Shown: positions 1-8,778 of the stretch, piece after piece
How positions within the stretch are numbered: position 1 is the first letter of the stretch
Layout: every line of letters begins with the position of its first letter
NCBI GenBank assembly: GCA_037962975.1
Contig: CM075671.1
Span: 41,378,501-41,442,500, forward strand
Length of the DNA: 64,000 nucleotides
DNA from: Clitoria ternatea
Lineage: Eukaryota > Streptophyta > Magnoliopsida > Fabales > Fabaceae
Direction of reading: 5' to 3'
Notes under the pieces: model-generated
The model's database searches: none
Told to the model about the DNA's origin: nothing
The model's input: the letters and a program-made list of their open reading frames with translations, nothing else
Position numbers and translations under genes: made by a program

Positions 1-1382
1 TCATTTCACAATCAGTGAACTTCTTGCTTAAGTAGTAGATAGCATGTTCCTTCTTTCCAGTTTTATCGTGCTGTCCCAACACGCAACCCATGGATTCGTT
101 CAATACAGTCAGATACAATATAAGTGGCCTTCCTGGGGTTGGGGGCACCAAAATTGGTGGTTCTTGTAGGTACTGCTTAATCTTTTCGAAAGCTGCTTGA
201 CAGTTCTCATCCCATCGCCCCGGTTGATTCTTGCAGAGTAACTTGAAGATGGGTTCACAAGTTGCTGTCAATTGTGAAATAAATCGGGCGATATAATTGA
301 GCCTTCCCAAGAATCCTCGGACCTTTTTTTCTGTATGAGGATGAGGCATCTCGAGAATCGCCTTAACTTTGTCGGGATCAACCTCTATCCCTCTTTTGCT
401 TACTATAAACCCTAGCAGCTTGCCTGACCTTGCACCGAACGTGCACTTGGCAGGGTTCAATCTTAGCCTGAACTTTCTTAACCGTTCAAAAAGCTTCCTG
501 AAATCGCTAATGTGCCCTTCATCTGTTCTAGATTTGGCAATGATGTCATCCACATAAACTCCTATTTCCTTATGCATCATATCATGGAAAAGAGTCACCA
601 TTGCTCTCTGATAAGTCGCTCCAGTATTTTTCAACCCAAAGGACATCACCTTATAGCAAAATGTGCCCCATAGAGTGATAAACGTAGTCTTCTCCATGTC
701 TTCAGGTGCCATTTTAATTTGATTATACCCCGAGAAACCATCCATGAATGAGAAAATGGAATGCTGAGCTGTATTATCAACCAAAACATCGATCTGTGGT
801 AGGGGAAAATCATCTTTGGGACTAGCCCTATTCAAATCTCGGTAGTCCACACACATCCGTACCTTTCCATCCTTTCTTGGGACAGGGACAATGTTGGCTA
901 CCCACTGAGGGTATTTTGCCACAGCTAGGAACCCAGCATCAAACTGCTTCTTAACCTCCTCTTTGATCTTTAAAAGCATTTCTAGCTTCATTCGACGTAG
1001 TTTCTGCTTTATTGGAGGGCACTCAGGTTTTAAGGGTAGTCTATGCTCGACAATGCTAGCATCGAGCCCAGGCATATCTTGATAAGACCAGGCAAAGACA
1101 TCACAAAATTCCATCAACAACTTGATTAAATCTTCTCTTTGTTCTCTGCTTAGGGTAGTGCCGATCTTAACTTCCTTCTTATTTTCTTTATTCCCCAAAT
1201 TAATGACCTCAACTATGTCTAGGTAGGGTTGAATCCCTTCATCCTCTTGCTCTAACAACCTTGTCAGCTCAGGCGATGGCTCACAATCTTCCCCACCTTC
1301 CTTATCAGCGTAATCAACTAGGTGATCGAAGTCGTGAAACAGGATTGCGACCTCACTCTCCTCAAGAGAGTCATTTTTGGAT
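1..1382 (-). CDS. Ogre-like pol: reverse transcriptase and start of RNase H, partial
   Basis: One uninterrupted minus-strand frame from an acceptor-like AAATTACAG (1383-1391) to the window edge. It reads through RT landmarks in order: an RMKLEMLLKIKEEVKKQ segment, VPVPRKDGKVRMCVDYRDLN, PLPQIDVLVD, FMDGFSGYNQI, the catalytic YVDDIIAKSRT box near 555-585, then the thumb and the start of RNase H (LYLTVLNESMGCVLGQ). The usual Met in the T-F-x-x-P/N-A-x-x-Q block is retained as GATYQRAM. RT copies element RNA into DNA in the cytoplasmic particle. No stop is seen in about 460 codons. The start is a splice acceptor rather than an ATG, so ORF finders that need Met miss it. Integrase must lie to the left of the window. 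Confidence 0.88.
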
Positions 1383-1622
1383 CTGTAATTTAGTGTGATA
1401 TGGCAAATAAAAAAAAAAGTACAAGCGAGTAAAAAGAAGGATTCAGAATAAGGATAAGGGATACAAGAAGAGTTTTTTTTTTGAATTTCGATACGCGTTT
1501 ATTGATGAAAATGATAAAAACAAGTTTTTTTTTGTTTTGCCCTTATTACATGGAAGAGTCCCAAAGCCTTAGGCAGAGCAGAGGGACGAATAAGTACTTA
1601 AAGCATAAACAAATTACTTTGA
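1383..1622 (-). other. Putative Ogre intron or spacer between protease and RT
   Basis: About 240 bp without coding continuity, between the stop that ends the protease ORF (1623) and the RT frame. On the sense strand the RT side ends in a good acceptor, AAATTACAG. I see no convincing donor. Ogre elements are known for a spliced intron at this place; here it is inferred from position and the acceptor only. Confidence 0.5.
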
Positions 1623-1963
1623 TTAAACATTCAAAGTCGTGGGGAGTTCAATGGCCTTCCAGTTATGAAGTTCTTGGCCTGGTGGACAAGCAATCACAAA
1701 GTCAACATTATCACAGGGACTTTCTTCAATGACAGCCACTTGGTCTGGAGGCATCAGTCCGGCACTCCGAAAGCTCTGGTAGAGATCACAGATGGGGACT
1801 CTTGCAGTATGAGGTTTTCTGCCGGTAAGACGAGCAGTCCTTCTTTCCCTCTTCTCTTTCTCTACCATTTTTCTGTCGGCAGCCGTGGGCCGGTATCCTA
1901 ATCCAAAACCATTTCTGTTACCAAGCAGGCATATAGGTTCTATTTCTCCATTCAAAGCACGTC
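1623..1963 (-). pseudogene. Ogre-like protease ORF, C-terminal part cut off by copia insertion
   Basis: The minus-strand frame enters at the copia insertion point with GRALNGEIEPICLLGNRNGF and ends at the stop at 1623. It continues the protease ORF whose N-terminal part ends at 11942, where the last native residues are RGGYKPGRGL. The two halves lie on either side of the copia element and share its 5-bp target duplication. The segment contains a basic stretch (KMVEKEKRERRTARLTGRK). It is downstream of the aspartic protease core and I do not know its own function. Confidence 0.8.
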
Positions 1964-1968
1964 CTAGC
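1964..1968. repeat. Left target site duplication (ctagc) of the copia element
   Basis: The five bases ctagc stand just before the LTR start TG at 1969. The same five follow the last CA of the other LTR at 11937-11941. This proves a single insertion into the Ogre protease ORF. Confidence 0.95.
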
Positions 1969-2740
1969 TGTTGTTCAAGTGGCCTCAATACTCAAGAGGG
2001 GGGTGAATTGAGTTATAAAACTTTTGCTTGGAATACCTTTAAAATTGATTTCTATAACCAAGTTTATGAGATTGTGCAAGTGAAAGCAAGTAACAATGAT
2101 ATGCAATGCACTACAAGAGGTAAATATTGCTGAGGCAATTTAGCAAACACTTGGTGTGCAATGTCTAAGGTATAGCAAATTAAGCAAGTTCAAGTATGTT
2201 CTTCTCAACCAAACAATACCAATCAACAAATATGCAATGTATGAAAGTAAAAGAGTAAGGAAGAGAAGCTTGCAAACCGATGTAACGAGTTCCACCCAAT
2301 CCGGTGTACGTCTCGCCTCTAAGCAACCCACTTAGAGGATTTTCCACTATTGTAGACTAGAGATACAACTTTGAGCAATTGCGGCTTCCTAGTGTCCCAC
2401 ACTCAAGAACCCAATCCTCACAAGTATAAGGGCAACCCACCCAATCTCTCAATCTCACAATATCCCAAAGGTTGAGTCCACAACCTTTGTAACCACTCAA
2501 CCTAGAGTGAACAACCACTCAACCTAGAGTGAATAACTTGTGTGTTTGGTGTTTGTTTACAATCAATACACTCTCTCAATAGAGCAAATATACAAATGAA
2601 AAGCTCTCCCAAATTCTAATCTCTCAAGATGAGAGGATATACAAGTGAAAGTACAATATGCAAGAAATAGGCTTACAAAGCACAAAATAGAGCTATGAAT
2701 TGTTGCTTCTTGGTTGTGTGTTTGTGCTTGTCTTCCTCTT

Positions 2741-2750
2741 CAATTTATAG
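2741..2750 (-). promoter_or_regulatory. TATA-like box of copia 3' LTR
   Basis: The minus strand reads CTATAAATTG. It lies about 120 bp downstream (sense) of the palindrome array and is the only good TATA candidate in the LTR. The equivalent box in the 5' LTR, the functional promoter copy, is at 11282-11291. Confidence 0.6.
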
Positions 2751-2868
2751 AGCCAAGATAGCTGTTGAAGAGTGCCCTAGTCCATCATAGCCGTTGCAGT
2801 TAGTGGGAATTTGAAGAGTGGTGGAGACATGACCTGGTTTCCCACTTAAATCTATTTTTCCACTAGCG

Positions 2869-3274
2869 TAATCGATTACACCCTCGCGTTGTAATCGATT
2901 AGCTTCAAGTCAGAGAGTCACTAATCGATTATTTCACTTCCTCTAATCGATTAGCATCTGTACCTGATGCATTTAATTTGTTTTCGCAGCATCCTAATCG
3001 ATTAGCATGTCTTGCAATCGATTACCTTAAATTCCAGTGGCTTCCTAATCGATTGTATAGCTTCCATAATCGATTAGCCATCGTACCTGATGCACTTAGT
3101 TCCATTTTTGATTGTTGTAATCGATTAGTCTATGGTGTATAATCGATTACCTTAAATTCCAGTGGCTTCCTAATCGATTGTTCAGCTCCCTAATCGATTA
3201 GCCATCGTACCTGATGCAATTTCTTCCAAAACAGAAAGCTCCTAATCGATTAGCATCTATGGCCTAATCGATTA
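2869..3274. repeat. TAATCGATTA palindrome array in copia 3' LTR (14 copies)
   Basis: Fourteen copies of the self-complementary 10-mer TAATCGATTA, at 2869, 2892, 2922, 2944, 2995, 3015, 3046, 3067, 3118, 3140, 3171, 3191, 3243 and 3265. Three have one changed end base. Spacing is about 20-50 bp with longer units (a 'gtacctgatgca' phrase recurs). The same array is in the 5' LTR and a second one lies before the accessory ORF. Confidence 0.95.
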
Positions 3275-3395
3275 GCTTCGCTGTTACTTCAATTCTGATT
3301 TCATGTCTTTGTTTTTGCATTGTTTTCTTCAAGAGTGCTTTGTCATTATCAAAATCCTTGCACATCTTTTGGACCTGTTAATATATTCAAACACA

Positions 3396-3409
3396 TTCTC
3401 CCCTTTTTT
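3396..3409 (-). promoter_or_regulatory. Polypurine tract of copia element
   Basis: Sense strand AAAAAAGGGGAGAA directly adjoining the 3' LTR, the expected primer site for plus-strand DNA synthesis. Confidence 0.9.
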
Positions 3410-3930
3410 GATGATGACAACTATGTTCATCTCTTGAGGGTTGTTAGTTTAAATAATATAGACTTATCTTTTGCAAAAACAACTCTGCTACATTATCTCT
3501 TTTTTAAATAGCAGATGACCAATTTCAAAAAGCAATTCAGCAGCCAAAATGTCTTATCTCATTTTATCTATTGTTTTATTATCTCTTATCTATAATTCTC
3601 CCCCTATCAAAAAGAATTTAACAAACAGATAAGATTTTTCAAATTTTGTTAACAGAGCATCTATTTTCCATATTATCAGAGCATATTATCAGAGCATATT
3701 CAAAATTATCCATATTTTGTATCAGAGTATTATCCAACATATGAACATATATTCTTCTCCCCCTTTGTAATCATCAAAAATAATTAGAGCAGTGAAGAGA
3801 AATAATATATACTGAAATGAGATACTTTTATTGAATTAATAAAGATGGGGAATACAAGAAGTAAAAATATTCATAATTCAGAAAATAACCAACAAGAAAC
3901 CAACAGCTAAACATAAGATAACTAAAACAT
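3410..3930 (-). other. Copia 3' untranslated region with PBS-complementary 9-mers
   Basis: AT-rich noncoding DNA between the accessory ORF and the polypurine tract. It has two more polypurine-like stretches (near 3597-3604 and 3752-3764 on the plus strand as pyrimidines). It also has two exact copies of a 9-mer that reads GCTCTGATA on the sense strand (3674-3682 and 3687-3695). That 9-mer is the complement of the core of the element's own PBS. Confidence 0.75.
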
Positions 3931-5052
3931 CTAATTGTCCGGGTTGAAGAAGCGGATTTCTGCAATTTGGTGAGCCAGTTCTTCATATCGCTGCTGCATC
4001 ATCTCAAAGTGTTGCTGCTCGGTCATGGAAAACTCTTGGAGGGAGTTTTCAAGTCGATCGAAGCGGTGATCAAGATGGGCGTAGAGAGATGCAAAAGGGT
4101 CAGCTTGTGGGGCAGATGAAGAGGCTGCAGCTTGTGGTTGAGGTGAAGGAGGAGGAGGAGCAGGTGCTTCTTCAGCAGGAGCTTGGAAGGGAATGTTGGC
4201 ATAAACGCCCTCCATTCGTGAGTACCATGCTCCATTGGAGAAAGCAAGACCCATTTTGGTGAGGTGATGGGTGCCAATGCAAGCTCTAGGGGGCACTTTC
4301 TCAGAGAGTTCCCCTGCTAAGTCTACTCCACAGAATTTGAAAATTTTGGTGAGGAGGATACCATAAGGGAGCTTTTGCTGGTCCTTGGCATGGCGCATGT
4401 GGAACTTGATCAACTGAACCCAGTTGATCTCTTTGTGGTTCAGCATGGCCCATATTAAGAGGACATCATCCTCTTCAACTAGAGCATAGTTCCCACCACG
4501 GGGAACAATCATCTTGACTAAGAAGAAGTGGAGCAGGCGGTTGTTCATGGTCAAGTGGCCAACTAGTTTATGGTTGCTCCTAGGACGGTCAGCTTTCCAT
4601 AAAGATTGGCGAGCATTAAGAGCATTGAAGCCCCATTCATCCTCAGGTTCGCCTCCATCAAAGTCAGCGTTGTTGAGGGGCAGTTTGGAAATCTCTGCAA
4701 ACTGGGCATTGGAGAGTTTGATGGTGGTGTTTTTCACCTTGGATTCAACCATCCCATTGACAAGGCGGAGGTTGCAGTAGAATACTCTCATAAGCTCAGG
4801 ATAGTATTCTTCTTCTTTGAGGGATAGGAAGGGGAAAAGGTTGTAGTGGTGGAGGCTTTGGGTGAAGGTAAGGCTTGGGTTGTCAAAGGTGTCAGCAATG
4901 GTATAATGAGGGGTCATAATCTCCTTTTCAGAAAAATTCTTCATAAAATTCTGAAGATCTCTAGGAGAAGAGAAAAACCTTGAGAAGTCAAGGGGATTAT
5001 GAGCTTGAGCAGCAGAGGACCTAGCCCTTTTGACATTCCTTGAGGTAGACAT
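3931..5052 (-). CDS. Accessory ORF of copia element, putative plant transposon-protein family
   Basis: An intact 373-residue ORF in the sense orientation, downstream of pol and before the 3' LTR. It has a basic N-terminus (STSRNVKRARSS), a globular middle with YPELMRVFYCNLRLVNG (about residues 83-100) and EEDDVLLIWAMLNHKEINW (about 195-215), a Pro/Ala-rich linker (about 288-315) and a helical, Gln-rich C-terminus. The FY-N-LR block and length resemble a plant-specific family that I recall as the putative plant transposon protein domain (PF20167); the function is unknown. A frame at 62076-63388 in an unrelated element looks like the same family. There is no signal peptide or membrane segment, which argues against an envelope protein. 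Starts at ATG 5052; a TATA-like box lies about 106 bp upstream. It is intact while gag is not. Confidence 0.8.
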   Translation of the reverse strand: MSTSRNVKRARSSAAQAHNPLDFSRFFSSPRDLQNFMKNFSEKEIMTPHYTIADTFDNPSLTFTQSLHHYNLFPFLSLKEEEYYPELMRVFYCNLRLVNGMVESKVKNTTIKLSNAQFAEISKLPLNNADFDGGEPEDEWGFNALNARQSLWKADRPRSNHKLVGHLTMNNRLLHFFLVKMIVPRGGNYALVEEDDVLLIWAMLNHKEINWVQLIKFHMRHAKDQQKLPYGILLTKIFKFCGVDLAGELSEKVPPRACIGTHHLTKMGLAFSNGAWYSRMEGVYANIPFQAPAEEAPAPPPPSPQPQAAASSSAPQADPFASLYAHLDHRFDRLENSLQEFSMTEQQHFEMMQQRYEELAHQIAEIRFFNPDN

Positions 5053-5157
5053 GGTGGAAAATGCAAAAAGAGGAGATGAAGAGAGATGAGTGCTAGAGAG
5101 TTTTTGAGAGGTTTGAGAGGAAGGAGGTAGTGTGAGATGAGAAGGGGAATGAGGGGG

Positions 5158-5166
5158 TATTTATAG
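5158..5166 (-). promoter_or_regulatory. Putative internal promoter TATA box for the accessory ORF
   Basis: Sense strand CTATAAATA, about 106 bp before the ATG at 5052 and about 115 bp after the last palindrome of the array at 5283-5612. The order palindrome array, TATA, start codon copies the order in the LTR U3. A separate transcript for the accessory ORF is inferred. Confidence 0.5.
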
Positions 5167-5282
5167 GTGAAAATTAGGTTTAGGAAGGAGGAAAGAGAGT
5201 TTAGGAAGGAGTGAAGTAAGTTAAGAGAGGGAGAGTTTCGAGTGAGCCTAGGGAGTTGCATTTGACTCTGCAGAACGCAGAC

Positions 5283-5612
5283 TAATCGATTACGTGGCAG
5301 GGGTAATCGATTAAATCACTGTTTCTGGGGAATTCCAAACGTTCCATACAGATGGTAATCGATTATAGGCTTAGGGTAATCGATTAGTTTAGAAACAGAA
5401 ACGTCCTAATCGATTGGGGCAAGGTGGTAATCGATTATGCAGAAGAGGAAACGTTTTGAACTTGAAACAGAAGCTTCGTAATCGATTATGGATCATGTAT
5501 AATCGATTATCTTTGAAACAGAATGATTGTAATCGATTATGGGTGAGCTCTAATCGATTAGCTTAAAAACAGAAGCTTAGTAATCGATTGGGATTAACAA
5601 TGTAATCGATTA
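5283..5612. repeat. TAATCGATTA palindrome array before the accessory ORF (12 copies)
   Basis: Copies start at 5283, 5304, 5356, 5377, 5407, 5428, 5479, 5500, 5530, 5551, 5581 and 5603. Ten are perfect palindromes and two end in G. They come in pairs 21-30 bp apart, with about 50 bp between pair starts. The array fills most of the gap between the pol stop (5714) and the accessory ORF promoter region. The spacer words differ from those in the LTR array. Confidence 0.95.
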
Positions 5613-5713
5613 TGGAGTCAAAAACTTCAAACATATCAAACAGCAAGGTTCCAAACATAAAATGTGATATATGCCATGCATTATGCCATTCAACAAGGTT
5701 CTTATCAAAAGAT

Positions 5714-8521
5714 TCAAACACAACTGGACATGTCAAGAATGCCTAACTCTCTTCTTATGTGAATGAATTGCTCTCTAGCCAAGGGTTTTGTGAAAATATC
5801 CGCTAGTTGCCTAGAGGTTTCTACATGTTCAAGTACACAATCCCCTTTGAACACATGATCTCTAATAAAGTGATGCCTAATTTCAATGTGTTTAGTTCTA
5901 GAGTGCATTACTGGATTCTTGGAGATGTTAATGGCACTTGTATTATCACATTTAATGGGGACTTTATTCAATGAAATACCAAAATCAAGAAGTTGTTGTC
6001 TCATCCAAAGAATTTGAGCACAACAACTACCAGCTGCTACATATTCTGCCTCAGCTGTTGACAATGCAACACTTGCTTGTTTCTTGCTATGCCAAGAAAC
6101 AAGGGAACTACCAAACAAATGGCATGTACCACTAGTGCTTTTTCTATCAAGCTTACACCCCGCAAAGTCGGAATCAGAATATCCTAAAAGATTACATTCA
6201 ACGCCTTTGGGATACCATAAACCAACATTTGGAGTACCCACAAGATATTTCAAAATTCTTTTTACGGCAGTCAAATGTGATTCTTTAGGACATGCTTGAT
6301 ATCTAGCACACATGCATACCGCAAACATAATATCAGGTCTACTCGCAGTTAAATACAGTAAGGATCCAATCATACCTCGATATTTGGTGATTTCAATGTC
6401 CTTACCCTTTTCATCTTTGTCTAGATAGCAGGATGTGCTCATGGGTGTAGCTATCTCGTTTGCCTTGTCCATTCCAAACCTTTTAAGTAGTTCCTTACAG
6501 TATTTGGTTTGGCTAATGAACGTTCCATCAATGGCTTGTTTTATTTGTAGTCCAAGGAAGAAGGTGAGTTCTCCCATCAAGGACATTTCAAACTCATTCT
6601 GCATAATCTTGGCAAATTCTTGACAAAGATTTTCATTAGTAGGACCAAATATTATGTCATCTACATAAATCTGTACCAAGAGGATGTCATTTTGTTTGCG
6701 TTTTATAAACAATGTAGTATCAACCTTTCCTCTTTCAAAGTTGTGTTCTAAAAGGAATTTGCTTAATCTTTCATACCAAGCTCTTGGAGCTTGCTTCAAA
6801 CCATATAAGGCTTTTCTCAATTTGAAGACATGATTTGGAAATATATGATTTTCAAAACCGGGAGGTTGATCTACATAGACTTCTTCTTGAATGTAGCCGT
6901 TTAAGAACGCACTTTTGACATCCATTTGATACAGTTTGAAATCCATACAACATGCAAAAGCTAGCAATAATCTAATGGCTTCTAACCTAGCTACGGGAGC
7001 ATATGTTTCTTCATAGTCTATTCCTTCTTCTTGGTTGTATCCCTTTGCAACTAGTCTAGCTTTGTTTCTAGTTATTATACCATTTTCATCTAGCTTATTT
7101 CTAAAAACCCATTTGGTGCCTATTATTAGATGATCATTGGGTCTTGGCACAAGTTCCCAAACTTCATTTCTTTCAAATTGGTTTAACTCTTCTTGCATGG
7201 CCAACATCCAATGTTCATCAATAATGGCTTCATCAATATTTTTGGGTTCTATTTGGGATACAAAAGCCAAGTGATTGCATGTATTTCTAATGGCGTTTCG
7301 AGTACTTACCCCTTTGGTTATTTCTCCAATGATCTTGTCCAAGGGATGATCCTTCAAAGTTACCCAATCTTGTTGTTTCTCAACTTGTGCTGCACCTCCA
7401 TCATTGTTGACTTCTTCTTCTTTGTCTTGCAAGTTCATTTCTTGAAAGGTACCTACAAGATCATCAACTTCCTTTCTCGGAGGATTTTGGTTAAGTTCAT
7501 CAAATTTAACATGTATGGACTCTTCAATTGTGTAAGTCCGTTTGTTAAAGAGTCTATATGCTTTACTAGTAGATGAATAACCTAGAAAAATTGCTTCATC
7601 AGATTTTGCATCAAATTTACCAAGATTTTCCTTTCCATTGTTCAAGACAAAGCATTTGCATCCAAAAATGTGAAAGTAGGAAATATTTGGTTTTTGTCCT
7701 TTATAAAGTTCATAGGGGGTTTTCTTTAATATAGGCCTTATCAAACAACGATTCATAACATGACACGCGGTGTTCACGGCATCGGCCCAAAACTGTTTTG
7801 AAATATTTGCTCCATTCAACATAGTTCTTGCAAGCTCCGCTAAAGATCGATTTTTCCTTTCAACTACTCCATTTTGTTGTGGAGTTCTTGGAGCCAAAAA
7901 ATTATGTTCAATGCCAAACTTTTCACAAAATTTTTCAAAAGATTGGTTTTCAAATTCTCCCCCATGATCCGTTCGTATGGATGCTATTTTTAAGTTTTGT
8001 TCATTTTGGATAACCTTGGCAAGTTTCTTAAATGCTTGATATGCTTCATGTTTATGAGTAAGAAACAATGTCCATGTATATCTAGAGTAATCATCCACAA
8101 TCACTAGACCATAATAGTTTCCACCAAAACTTTTGATTTTCGAAGGTCCAAACAAATCCATATGTAAAAGCTGCAAAGGTCTTGTTGTTGAAACAATATT
8201 TTTTGCTTGAAAAGAAGCCTTTACTTGTTTTCCTTTTTGACAAGCGTCACAGAATTTATTTTCAAATTTCAGTTTTGGTAAACCAATAACTAAATCTTTT
8301 GAAACAAGTTTATTTAAATGGTCTACATGAATGTGAGCGATTCTTCTATGCCAAAGCCATGATTCATCCTCTTTAGTTATAAAGCATTGTACATCATTTG
8401 AAGCAAGACAATCTAGATTAATCATGTAAATGTTATCTACTCTTTGACCAACAAATTTTATCTCCTTGTTTAGTTTATTTGCAACCATTTGATTCAAAAA
8501 CAATTTTATAGCCCTTGTCAC
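5714..8521 (-). CDS. Copia pol: integrase, reverse transcriptase, RNase H
   Basis: An open 935-residue frame. In order: a GAG-pre-integrase zinc finger (WHRRIAHIHVDHLNKL with FCDACQKGKQ, about 50-115), the integrase core with VDDYSRYTW, RTDHGGEFEN and PQQNGVVERKNRSL (about 120-235), RT with YQMDVKSAFLNGYI, LYGLKQAPRAWY and the catalytic QIYVDDIIFG (about 520-660), then RNase H (GYSDSDFAGCKLDRKSTSG to the conserved HIEIRHHFIRDHV near the end). All copia landmarks are present without a stop. The real protein is part of a larger polyprotein. The frame begins inside what should be continuous with the protease frame, showing a one-base shift near 8480-8520. The enzymes act in the virus-like particle and nucleus. 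Confidence 0.95.
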   Translation of the reverse strand: MTRAIKLFLNQMVANKLNKEIKFVGQRVDNIYMINLDCLASNDVQCFITKEDESWLWHRRIAHIHVDHLNKLVSKDLVIGLPKLKFENKFCDACQKGKQVKASFQAKNIVSTTRPLQLLHMDLFGPSKIKSFGGNYYGLVIVDDYSRYTWTLFLTHKHEAYQAFKKLAKVIQNEQNLKIASIRTDHGGEFENQSFEKFCEKFGIEHNFLAPRTPQQNGVVERKNRSLAELARTMLNGANISKQFWADAVNTACHVMNRCLIRPILKKTPYELYKGQKPNISYFHIFGCKCFVLNNGKENLGKFDAKSDEAIFLGYSSTSKAYRLFNKRTYTIEESIHVKFDELNQNPPRKEVDDLVGTFQEMNLQDKEEEVNNDGGAAQVEKQQDWVTLKDHPLDKIIGEITKGVSTRNAIRNTCNHLAFVSQIEPKNIDEAIIDEHWMLAMQEELNQFERNEVWELVPRPNDHLIIGTKWVFRNKLDENGIITRNKARLVAKGYNQEEGIDYEETYAPVARLEAIRLLLAFACCMDFKLYQMDVKSAFLNGYIQEEVYVDQPPGFENHIFPNHVFKLRKALYGLKQAPRAWYERLSKFLLEHNFERGKVDTTLFIKRKQNDILLVQIYVDDIIFGPTNENLCQEFAKIMQNEFEMSLMGELTFFLGLQIKQAIDGTFISQTKYCKELLKRFGMDKANEIATPMSTSCYLDKDEKGKDIEITKYRGMIGSLLYLTASRPDIMFAVCMCARYQACPKESHLTAVKRILKYLVGTPNVGLWYPKGVECNLLGYSDSDFAGCKLDRKSTSGTCHLFGSSLVSWHSKKQASVALSTAEAEYVAAGSCCAQILWMRQQLLDFGISLNKVPIKCDNTSAINISKNPVMHSRTKHIEIRHHFIRDHVFKGDCVLEHVETSRQLADIFTKPLAREQFIHIRRELGILDMSSCV

Positions 8522-8732
8522 ATAATTGACTAATGCTAAGCAAGTTATGTTTTAGTCCTTCAACATATAAAACATCATTTATGGAGGTGGAAGAGTTTTT
8601 ACCGACATTTCCGATTCCAAGTATTCTTCCCTTTGTGTTATCTCCATAAGTAACAAATCCTTTGCTTCGTGGAATAAGTGATATGAACTTACTTTTGTCT
8701 CCCGTCATATGTTTAGAACACCCACTATCCAA
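8475..8732 (-). pseudogene. Copia aspartic protease segment, frame-shifted from pol
   Basis: Contains WYLDSGCSKHMTGD just at its start, with the catalytic D-S-G that cleaves the polyprotein, then VTYGDNTKGRILGIGNVG and LKHNLLSISQLCDKGYK, which leads into integrase in other copia elements. The frame ends at a stop near 8475, while pol continues one frame over, so a one-base indel separates them. Upstream, a stop at 8779 and a TTTTGTTTTGTAG stretch separate it from gag; that stretch could be a short intron acceptor or just decay. Confidence 0.8.
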
Positions 8733-8778
8733 ATACCAATGGGTGTTGCTTGCCTTGAAGCATACCTACAAAACAAAA

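Larger units (their letters stand above)
1969..3395 (-). repeat. 3' LTR of copia element
   Basis: 1427 bp from TG at 1969 to CA at 3395, matching 10509-11936. It holds a TATA-like box (2741-2750) and 14 copies of a TAATCGATTA palindrome (2869-3274) that lie upstream of the TATA box in the sense direction, in U3. A 63-codon minus-strand reading frame at its left end is carried by both LTRs and is not evidence of a gene. Confidence 0.96.

Noticed and set aside
2140..2331. A 63-codon frame with a hydrophobic segment, repeated at 10681-10872
   Set aside because: It lies inside the copia LTR R/U5 side; the two copies exist because the LTR does. No start context or homolog recognised.
2869..3274. 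Regular short palindromic repeats that look like a CRISPR array
   Set aside because: Plant nuclear DNA; the 10-bp units have irregular spacing and related spacers, inside LTRs, with no cas genes.
3931..5052. Envelope glycoprotein of a plant retrovirus
   Set aside because: No signal peptide, no transmembrane helix and no glycoprotein-type cysteine pattern; the sequence looks soluble.
5714..8521. Plus-strand frames of 61-127 codons over the pol gene
   Set aside because: They are antisense shadows of the clear integrase-RT frame.
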